From Ciborinia camelliae (Eukaryota; Ascomycota; Leotiomycetes; Helotiales; Sclerotiniaceae): a DNA stretch of 64,000 bases. Position numbers and translations under genes: made by a program. The stretch is taken from positions 2,973,077 through 3,037,076 of the forward strand of contig JANPYM010000002.1 of assembly GCA_025890175.1 (NCBI GenBank), read 5' to 3'. Below the pieces are notes generated by a model, which did not search any database, was not told the DNA's origin, and saw only the letters and a list, made by a program, of their open reading frames with translations. Shown one piece after another: positions 25,991-35,200 of the stretch (the first letter of the stretch is position 1; each line of letters opens with the position of its first letter).

Positions 25991-26773
25991 ACCCTTTACC
26001 AAAACTTTATTATAATATATTTTAAAAATATATTTCATTTATTTTAATATTTCAAATAAAATTTAATTTAAATATTAAATATTTATTAAATATAATATTA
26101 TATATTTATCGAAAATTGATTGAAAAAAAAGCAAAACAGAAACAAATATATTTGAAGAATAAATAATATAAATAATATAATTTGAATATATTGAAAATTT
26201 GGGGTATATAAATAATAAATAATAAAATAAAATATAATAATAAATATATAAATATTATTAATAATAAATATTATTAATTAATAATAAATAATATTTTGAT
26301 TATATTATTAACAAATTATAATAATATAAACAAAATCTAATTATTTTTTATCAATTATTTTAATTAAATTAATCCTTTCCTATCAACTATTTCAATTACT
26401 ATCAAATTAATAATATTCAATAAAAACATTAAACAAATATATTTTTTATTAAAAAAAAATATTTAATCCGATATTCACAATTTATCCGTATTCCATTACA
26501 TTTGAAATTTTAATTAAATATAAAATATTATAGATTTATATATATAATCTAATATATATTATAACAGATTTATAAATTATATTTGGATTTGTAATATAAT
26601 AAATTTAATAATTGTTTTAGTATTAATAATAAATTAATATAAATTATATATTTAATTTTTTTTATATTTATTTTAATATATATATTTAATTTAAAATATA
26701 AATCTATATTAAAAAATATTAAAGAATTTTTTGGTTTATTAATATTTCGAAAAAAAAAAAAATTCGGTTATTT

Positions 26774-26824
26774 ATCCGATATATAACGGTTTCTATAACC
26801 CCCCCCTTACTCCTAAGTACGTAT
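26774..26824 (-). repeat. Right inverted end of the AT-rich block
   Basis: On the minus strand, reading inward: TACGTACTTAGG, a run of eight G (26806-26799), then CCGTTATATATCGGATAAA. This mirrors the left end at 10366-10416. See that entry for the caveats. Confidence 0.4.
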
Positions 26825-26836
26825 TATTTCTTACAG

Positions 26837-26903
26837 TGAAGACGAAGACGGGGAAGAGGATGAGAACGAGAATGGTAGTTGCAGTGATTTCAGCGGCTGG
26901 TAA
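26837..26903 (+). pseudogene. Possible orphan acidic terminal exon
   Basis: Just outside the block, TTCTTACAG looks like a splice acceptor. It is followed by an open frame encoding an acidic tail (EDEDGEEDENENGSCSDFSGW) and TAA at 26901-26903. The codons look like host DNA, not RIP DNA. The upstream part, if it existed, would lie where the AT-rich block now is. It may be the 3' end of a gene destroyed by the insertion, or a chance frame; the evidence is slim. Confidence 0.3.
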
Positions 26904-27611
26904 GAAGTTCTTGCCAGGATTATAATCTTATGTTACGTAAAAAGCTTCTTCCCATTCACTGTTTCAAGAGAGAAAAAGCCTTATACCTACTAGGTAGGCA
27001 GTGTAGGTGGATATATTTTGATAGCCTCTTGTTGATGTCGCCGTTGATGAGGGGGCTGAGTAGAGCGAATACTAGGTGTAGGTGTAGGTCTAGATAGCTT
27101 ATTTGAGGTGTGATCGTATCATATTGATCTATTCCTACCTAATACCGGTACCTGTACTTGTCCTGTACTGTACCTAATAGGTAAGGTAAAGGTATGTAAC
27201 CTGGAATATATTGGTGATCATCATCACCTGCAGGTTAGGGGGGCGGCAAGGGAGCTCCAGCTGAGTGGGTAGGTACGTAACCTTAACCTTACGTAATCAA
27301 TCAACGAGGATCTTAGTAATCATCACAATAGGAATCACACCTGCAAATCATACCTAACGTATGATGTGATGAGTAAGATCCCATCCCAGATGAAAATATA
27401 CTTCGATACTTCCTTTCTTCGTACAATGAACCACTCCCCAGTGTTTGAAAATCACGTCTTATTCCTACTAGGTTATTAGGTAGGTACTGTCAGCAACATA
27501 CCGATACCGCCACTTGCTTAGAATTGTCCCTGCATTTTCGTTTCATCTCCAAAAAACATCTCAACTCCCCCTCAAACTCCTTTCCCCCTCCCCCCTCACT
27601 CTCTACAAACT
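26904..27611. other. Intergenic, rich in TAGGTA/TACCTA motifs
   Basis: No gene is seen. Copies of TAGGTA, GTAGGT and TACCTA are dense between 26990 and 27490. The 3' end of the NmrA-like gene follows. Confidence 0.6.
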
Positions 27612-28468
27612 CTAATTCGTCAACACTGGAGTTTGTAAATCCCACGTTTTCTGCTCTGCTGCGTCGACAAGCCAATTGGCTACACTTTCTCGAGTAATAC
27701 TAGCCATCATCGCTACCCCTTTACCCTTATTGCCATATACTTTAACTGGCTTTACTTCACCCTCCTCCAGCCTTGCAGGTCGAGCGAGAATATAATCAAT
27801 ACCACTAGCCTTCACCTCTTTATCTACCAAGTTGTGATCATCGTATTGCAGATACATGTTTGACTTCTTCATCAACATTCGAAGTAAGAAATGCATGTGC
27901 GGCCAACTATCCCCAACACCAAATGCCTGCATCACCACAATCTTGCGCACGTCGAATTCCTTCATGACGGAGATTATATTGGCATTAGAATCTGCCATAA
28001 GTCTTGGAGGAGAGATTGATGCAGCAAAAGGGCTATCGGATAAACGAGGGGCGCTCAATGTCACAAGAACGACGGAGGGGATTTCGGTACTTGCTTCGAA
28101 TGCAGCTTTGATATCGGCTTTATTGAGAGGGGTACCTGTGTTGGTTGAAGTTAGTTAAGGTCTTGCTAAGCTTATTGATATAAAGCTTGGGCACAATGCC
28201 TGGTTTTGGGATTTGAAGAGATCTTCCCTACCTTTGACAAGATTCAATCCATTCTTGGCCTCTATTGAAGAGGGGTCTCGAACCAGGGCTGTCACATCAT
28301 GCCCTAAGCCTGCACATCAGCTTGCGGATCTCGGCACCATAAGAAATGGCGACATCTCACTGTGCTAATGCATTCTTACGATATACACATATACGTACCT
28401 CGAAGTAATGCTTCTTCAATGACCATCTTACCAGTCCTCCCACTACCTCCGATTACAAAAAGCTGCAT
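27612..28468 (-). CDS. NmrA-like / atypical SDR NAD(P)-binding protein
   Basis: Three exons on the minus strand: 28468-28399, 28309-28232 and 28135-27612, giving 223 residues; both introns are phase 1 with matching codons. The N-terminus MQLFVIGGSGRTG carries the GxxGxxG dinucleotide-binding loop of Rossmann folds. The pattern VTALVRDPSS (second strand and following loop), VVLVTLSAPR and YILARPARL is typical of the NAD(P)H-binding (PF13460/NmrA-like) family, which includes reductases and redox-sensing proteins. There is no classical YxxxK catalytic pair. It is read in the same direction as the FAD monooxygenase 0.85 kb away and has an exact cluster motif 275 bp upstream. Likely a tailoring reductase or accessory protein of the cluster. 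Confidence 0.85.
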
Positions 28469-29322
28469 AGTTTCTGAATCAATTAACTTGAGCTTACTCT
28501 CGTCTGTATTATTTGTGATGGATAGTTGATTTGGGGTGAAAATGTTTTGTAATAGTATGTCAAGTCAACATAAGATGAAGAAGAGATCTGGCAAGTGCAG
28601 ACAGGCGATATATCTGTTTTCTTATATGAAATCGTGCTTGTTCTTGAGGTTGTTCAAACTTGATTTTGAAGCCAAAAGGTCTGCCTTCAGCCGTATATTT
28701 TGCTATTTTCCTGAGGGCTATGCTTGTGAAATCCGGAGCCGATCGGACCCGGTCACTCACTTTGAATCATTTAATCACCCGCGGTTTCTTACACCAAATT
28801 TGGTCTCTTACAATAATCTCATTTGATTTTGAGAGAGATGTTGATTCCAAAACTCCAAATTGGTGACGAACTTAATCTATTTGCCTGTTGATGTTGAATA
28901 GCATTGAAATTGTCGGCTTTCGCATTACCAGGTGCTTACAATGGGGGCTTCACTATTTCAGATGGAAGTTCGATAATGAGGGATTATTGATTCTTGGAAA
29001 AACATCCACTGAAATTCCTAGGTATTTACACTATTCTTAAACATTAAAAGGGTTCAAACTTCCACTAGAGTCCAGACTATTGGATACCCTAATCCTCTGT
29101 CACTATTAAATTGGCACAACTCTCAGCCCTTGAAATGGAGTATCGAAGATTTTATGTTATTATTCAGTTGATATAATAAGTTTAGTTCCTTTATACAAAA
29201 CTATATTATACAAATTTTTGATATCAATATCAATCTCATGATAGTCAAATTGTTGCAAGGTGTCCAAACTTTTATTATTCTTATAATCTCCAACCTAAAC
29301 CCAGACAGTTACGCCAAAAGTT
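28469..29322. other. Promoter region of the NmrA-like gene
   Basis: Short ORFs on both strands lack recognisable content. The stretch contains the exact cluster motif at 28743-28752 and, overlapping it, TCCG...TCGGA. The FAD monooxygenase ends at its right edge. Confidence 0.6.
28743..28752 (+). promoter_or_regulatory. Putative regulator site TCGGACCCGG, NmrA-like promoter
   Basis: TCGGACCCGG, 275 bp upstream of the NmrA-like start codon. It fits TCGGANCCGG, with C at the variable position. The immediate flank adds TCCGGAGCCGA just before it, which makes a dense CGG/CCG cluster. Confidence 0.6.
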
Positions 29323-30763
29323 CTAAGCCCCTACAACCTCGATATTGACTGTCTCCTTGTTTTCCAAAACCTTCGACTCAGATTCCTTTTGTTGTTGCTT
29401 TTTTTGTTCAGCAAAGCTTTCAACCATTGCATGTCCTCCTCTTTCGTTAAAGAAAAGGTTCAGGTACATCCACGTTTCTTTCGCATACCCCTCTGCACGA
29501 TCGAACATAGCCAACTCATACTTCCTTACCGCCTCAGACAAACCAGCAGCATCTTCGAACTTCTCCTTCCCTTCCCAGGTGGGTTTACGAGCAATCAAAG
29601 CCCTTGCAAGTTCCATTGCATCCTCCATTGCAACATTTACTCCTACACCTGCGAATGGCGTCATGAGATGAGCCGCATCACCTAACAGGGTTGCGCTAAG
29701 AAAAGTGGTCAGATAAATGGTTTTAAATCTTCAGCTGGAATAGGGAAGGGTAGACAAGAACCGAAAGAAATAAAAGATATTCAAAAAGTATCTTACCCTG
29801 CTCTATGAAGCCATCTATGACCTATTGGAAGCATATACATTGGCCTTGGAATTGGTTCTTCATCACTCTTGGTTATCAAGTCCTTTGCGTCTTGATCCCA
29901 ATCTGAGTAATATTTATCCACAAACTTCTGTCCAACACCAGGGGCGGACCAGTCGATACCGCAGGTCTCTTGCCAATCCTCAGGTCTTCGGAAGAACCCA
30001 TAAGTTTGAACTGATCCATCACCATTACGCTGTGACAATACAGTCTGGTGGTTACCGAGGGTAAGACACATTCCCAACCCTACCCTTTTTGCAAGAGCTG
30101 GGTCCTTCTGATCAATGTTCAAAACTTTGGCTTCAACCCCAGTGATTCCAGCGAATTTTGGCCGTGTGTTGGAAATTATGTGGCGTACTTTACTCCAGGC
30201 TCCATCTGCTCCAACAACTAGATCAAACCCTGTATCGACGGAGTCTTTGAAATGTAAATCATATGTGAGAGATGTTCCATCGGCGGATGTTTCAACACTT
30301 TGTAACTTATGTCCCCACTTGATGCTACCAGGCTCAAGCGAATCTAAAAGCATATTACGAAGCTGAACTCGATCAACCTCAGGACGACCCTTGAAAGAAT
30401 CTGGTCTGCTTTCACCAATGTCTTTGCTCTCATCCATAAGAAGATTTCCAGAAGGATCGTAAATTTTCAGAACTTCACCTTCCGGTCGTGCAACTGCCAG
30501 GAATTGTTCAAATAATCCAGCTTCACGGAGTGCAACCTGGGCAGATCCCTCGTGAATATCGAGAGTACCTCCTCGAGTTCGTGCATGTCGATCCTTTTCA
30601 ACTTCGAATATGGTACATGGGATACCATTGTATTGAACAAGACGAGCAAATGTCAACCCGGCTGGGCCAGCTGTGATTCATTAGTCTTTATTATTTTTCG
30701 AAAATTTTAATTCCATGATAATAATGACTTACCACCTATGACAGCAATCTTTGGGAGAGACAT
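29323..30763 (-). CDS. FAD-dependent monooxygenase (TetX/UbiH-like)
   Basis: Three exons on the minus strand: 30763-30733, 30670-29797 and 29695-29323, giving 425 residues. The first intron splits the FAD loop; joined, it reads MSLPKIAVIGAGPAGLTFARL, the GxGxxG motif. Next come RGGTLDIH (near residue 40), the Arg-containing VDRVQLRNMLLDSL, the DG motif as GADGAWSKVR, and the GD motif as LLGDAAHLMTPFAGVGVN across the second intron. This order is that of class A flavoprotein hydroxylases; RGGTLDIHEGSAQ resembles the TetX-like subgroup. It ends in a charged tail (about 25 residues). It is divergent from the NRPS and shares a 1.4-kb promoter region with it. Probable role: hydroxylation or oxidative rearrangement of the peptide product. 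Confidence 0.92.
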
Positions 30764-30979
30764 GTCGAGAAAAATCACGAGTCTTAGTCCTAAAAGGTTT
30801 CGATATGGAAAGAAAGAATGACGACAGAAGTTAAGTTGGAAGCTCGAAGATGATAAATTAAAAATCTACAACAAGCGGTGGATGAGCTGGATTAATATCA
30901 CATAATTCAGCACATAATCCGAAGCCACCCAGTTTATCAAAACGTGCTGACAACGTGCTGACAAGCCTAGGGGGTATTT

Positions 30980-30989
30980 TCGGATCCGG
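30980..30989 (+). promoter_or_regulatory. Putative regulator site TCGGATCCGG, monooxygenase promoter
   Basis: Identical to the site at 4674 in the P450 promoter, on the other side of the transposon block. It lies 217 bp upstream of the monooxygenase start codon. Confidence 0.65.
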
Positions 30990-31258
30990 TACCGCTGTAA
31001 TTTTCGATGGCGGAGCCGCGAACTCGACATGCATGTTTATTTACCCTGGAATACTACCTCACTTACTACTTACCGTTTATGGTGGTGGGATCGATCCAAA
31101 TCCAATGATACGTACCACAAGAATGACACTAGAAGCAGAAGGATCATTAGAACTTAAATATGACTAATTCTAAAACAGAATTCTGATATCAGCCTGCAAG
31201 TAAGAATGAGAAGATCCAATACCAACATAAGGTTATTTACATGACTTCCGGGTATATG

Positions 31259-31273
31259 TCTCCGTATCGGAGA
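31259..31273. promoter_or_regulatory. CGG palindrome TCTCCG-TAT-CGGAGA
   Basis: Perfect 6-bp arms around a 3-bp spacer, with CCG and CGG facing inward. Zn2Cys6 dimers often bind inverted CGG pairs. It lies mid-way in the divergent promoter. Similar but longer-spaced TCCG/TCGGA pairs occur in the P450 promoter at about 4682 and 4799. Confidence 0.4.
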
Positions 31274-32055
31274 TGCTCGGGCTGAAGCGAACTTTTGTAA
31301 CTACTCTCCTTTTCTTATTGTTCCTACTCCTTGGCGTAACCTTATTCGGACCTGAACTTGAATATTGGCATGAAACTTTGGTTTGCAATACAAGCTAAAG
31401 CATCATACGAGTTCGGCATCCTACCTTAGTTGCTTCACAGTCTTGGGACGAAGACATTGGTATCCACAATATTCTCTCTGACTCAATGTTACAAATCATG
31501 AGCATGGTATTTTGATTTTAAATCCAATTACTATCTTCAAATATGGAATTGCGACACCACTTGTTATACAAGGAACGTGTATGCATGTATATCACGCAAT
31601 TTGAGAAGCCATAGGGCTCACAATTTCCATGGATACTGAACTAAAAGCAGTGTTTCCAATAGTTCGGACTGCAGTCTGACAATGAAAGGCCTTTTGATTT
31701 TTGAATCCAATTAGAAAATTTATGTTATTTGGAATATTAAATAACTTTTGAATATTAAATCGTATCTGTTGTTATAAAATAGTTCTACATACACTAGCTC
31801 GATACACAATAACAATAAGTTCAATAGTATCTATATGTTGGAAGCTTATATCTGGTATGCTGGTCCGGACTATCAGACACCCTGACTGAAAGCTCAGTTA
31901 CTGATCAAGTATGGATCATGAATTGAAAATGTGCTGACAATGCTGAACATTCTACCTCTCGGACTTTGCGAATCCTAATATGTAAGATTCGTATCTGGAA
32001 CATTGATTGATGAGAAACGCTTAGTTGAGATTTTAGACAAGATGTCGTCAACTTC

Positions 32056-32065
32056 TCGGAGCCGG
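32056..32065 (+). promoter_or_regulatory. Putative regulator site TCGGAGCCGG, NRPS promoter
   Basis: TCGGAGCCGG, ending 139 bp upstream of the preferred NRPS ATG at 32204. It fits TCGGANCCGG. If it is a real binding site, it argues against the alternative start at 32042, which would put it inside the coding sequence. Confidence 0.55.
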
Positions 32066-32203
32066 ATTAGAAAAACTAAGTTTCATCTGTAAGTTTTCTT
32101 GTCATACCATCACCGTGATTTCTTTATGTATGACCTTCTTCTCCTCCTTCATTCGTTCTTTCACTTCAGAGATCAGCATCGACAACACAGATCAACATCT
32201 AAA

Positions 32204-35200
32204 ATGTCTCCATTCATTGATGTCATTGGAAACAATGGCCTCAACAAACGAAACATGGTCGAAGGGACTTCCGGTATGATACCGTCAAAGAAAGAAGCCC
32301 TCATTCTCAGTCATTTATGCTCGATACTTGAGCTTCCTACTACGAAAGTTGATCTGGATTCCAATTTTGTTGGTCTTGGTGGCCATTCATTAATGGCTAT
32401 CAAGCTTTCCAAAGCCTGCAAGAAAGATGGCCTCGCCTTATCAATACCATCCATTCTTCTAAGTCCTACTCTCACACAACTCATCGACTCTGCTAGCGAG
32501 ATGAGATCTACCCCTTCAACGAACATTCTGAAGAACACACATGATTTGAATACGCCTGTCAGCCCTACAAGGTTGAGTCACGAACGCCGCATGTCATTCT
32601 CTAGACCCATACCTTCCAACAGATATGCAACATCTACTTCCAATCTTCCAATAACAGAAATGCAACACTCCTTCATGCATAGTTACCAACGCCAACCTGG
32701 TAGCAATATCATTAGTTTCTATGAGACTTACAGTTCCGCAAACATTCCAACAATGAAGATGGCGTGGAAGACTGTTCTAGATTTGGAACCAGTGTTCCGG
32801 ATGATTTTTGACCACGATAGAGCTACAGCAACATATTCGAAACAAGCATTACCATTTGTCTGGGATGAGGTTTTTGTTGAAAACACAGATACATACATTT
32901 CAGAGCTAGAGAAGGAGGTTGTGCCATCAAAGATGGAGGTTACTTTCACAGTTCTTACGCCAAGGACTCAAAGATCCGGAAATGTCGGTGTTAGCACAAT
33001 AATATGGAGGGTTCATCATGCATTCATTGATGGATATTCCGCAAATCTATTGTATGAGAAAGTTCGAAAGATTGTGATGGGTCAAAACATTGTTCCAGGA
33101 ACACCCTTTCCAACTGTTATACAAGAAGTACAAAAACATCAGCAGATGAACCGAGAAGTAAGCAGAGCCTTTTGGAGAAAACAAATGGAATTACATCCAT
33201 CACCAGTTGGCGATTTAGCTCTTCCAGTTCCATCGTCAATCTCTAGAACATCTAGAAATGCTGATGTTTCGTTTACGATACCCGCTGAAGAGATTTCCGA
33301 CGCGGCTAGATCGGCTGGTATATCATTAGCATCATGGTTTCAAGCAGCTTGGGGCTTAGTACTATCCATATATGCTGATTCTGACACCGTTGTATTTGGT
33401 ACTGTTCTTTCTGGTCGCAATCTACCAATAGCTGGAATGGATGACACCATTGGGCCTTTGATAAATACCTTACCATTTCATGTTTCGTTAGACCGCAGTC
33501 AAACTGCATTGGAATATGTCCAATCAGTCTTTCGACACTCGGTGGAGTTAAGCTCATTTCAACATTCCCTTCCAGAGGATGGATATAGTCGGCAATTTGC
33601 ATCAGCATTGGCAATGGAGTTTGATATGCAACCAACCGATGATCATAAAGTTCGCCCTATTGGCCAATCATGGTTCAAAGTCGTTCCGGACATTCCACTC
33701 AGTATCTTCATGACCACAACTGGAACCATCAGAATGTCCTATCAAACACAGAAGTATACTGAGTCTGACATTGAGTTATTATCCGAGAGCTTTCAGAGTG
33801 CCATTTTGTCTCTTCTATCACCAACCAAGCCTATCGGAGAATGCCTAGCTAATCTACTCTCTACCAAATCCCACGACACATTGATGAAGATGGGTAACTG
33901 CTTGTCAGATGAAACATCACCAGCCTCAATCAAAGATGATTTAGTCACATTATTCGAGCGTGCTGCAGCAGAGAATCCCTCTGTTTTAGCCGTCGAGAAA
34001 GCCGGGGAGAGTCTAACTTATCAAGAATTTGATAAAATGGCCACGAAACTATCCGTTCAACTCTCCAAATACATTCAGCCCGGCGATATTGTTTGCGTTC
34101 ATGCTGATCGAAGTATCAACTGGCTTGTTGCCATCTATGGTGTCCTAAAAGCCGGGGCGGTATATTCTGCACAAGATGCAGCTTTACCGGGACACATTCG
34201 CGAAGCCAATTTCCAGACGGCTGGTGGAAAGCTCTTCTTGACCCCAGCAACATCTCAACGAAGTATTGCGCCAGAATCATGCAGTTTATGTCTTTCGGTT
34301 GAGGACCTCATTCAACTACCTTTGCCAAACTCAGTAACGATTGCTCCACGACAAACACCAAGACCTGCGGATAATGCCTATCTTTGCTTTACATCCGGCT
34401 CAACAGGTAAACCCAAGGGTGTGATGTGTAGTCACGAAGGACTCGTGGCATTCCAAAAGGATCTTGCTGTTAGACTTTTCGCACTACCAGGTCAAAGAAT
34501 CTCTCAATTAATGTCTCCCGCTTTTGATGGAAGCATCCACGAGATATTTTCCGCTCTATGTTACGGAGCCACCATTGTGCTAGCTGATGGCATTCATCCA
34601 TTTTCCCACCTGGAAAAATCTACTGCTGCTATCTTGACCCCATCTATTGCCAATATCTTGGATCCAGAAGATTTTCCTATGTTGCGAAATGTATATCTTG
34701 TCGGTGAGCCTGTACCACAACATGTCAATGATGTATGGTCCAGTGTTAAGAACCTTTACAATATGTATGGTCCAACCGAAGCCACATGTGGAGCTACCAT
34801 CAAACGTCTTCTCCCAGGGAAATCGGTTAACATAGGGGCTCCAAACCCCACCACTCGCGTCTACATTCTCGACCGAAACCAACAACTTCTTCCTCCTGGT
34901 GTGATTGGGGAAATCTACCTCGCCGGTGTTCAAGTAGCTCGAGGTTACATTGGTATGCCACAAATGTCTGCTGAGCGATTTCTCCCCGATACAATCTGCA
35001 ACCGCGGAGGGGAAATGATGTATCGAACCGGTGATCGAGGATACTTCAATCGCGCTGGCGAAGTTGAATGTTTGGGTCGCAATGATCGACAAATTAAATT
35101 ACGTGGTTTCCGTCTTGATCTTAATGATTTGGAGATTCGTGCTGCGGAGGCTATTCCGGAATGTTCTGGTATTGCTATTTGTCAGAAGGGAGATTATCTT

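Larger units (their letters stand above)
10382..26806. repeat. 16.4-kb AT-rich RIP-degraded transposon block
   Basis: Extremely A/T-rich, full of stop codons in all frames, with edges sharp to within tens of bases. It contains a complete gypsy element (17504-23932) and a 14-bp minisatellite (about 25800-25990). The stretch 10382-17503 and the stretch after 23937 are too degraded for me to name; short ORFs such as 15406-15756 (minus) are Ile/Asn/Lys-rich remnants, not genes. The block lies between the P450/regulator pair and the NmrA/FAD monooxygenase/NRPS genes and has no recognisable host gene inside. Confidence 0.9.
30764..32203. promoter_or_regulatory. Divergent promoter region, FAD monooxygenase / NRPS
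   Basis: This 1.44-kb stretch lies between divergently read cluster genes and holds no convincing ORF. It contains two exact TCGGANCCGG sites, one near each gene (30980 and 32056), a CGG palindrome (31259-31273), and further TCGGAC half-sites at about 31344, 31661 and 31957. A possible intron (32089-32169) lies just upstream of the NRPS start. Confidence 0.7.

Noticed and set aside
32099..32203. N-terminal extension of the NRPS from 32099
   Set aside because: The first codon is TTG, and the stretch includes the likely intron 32089-32169.
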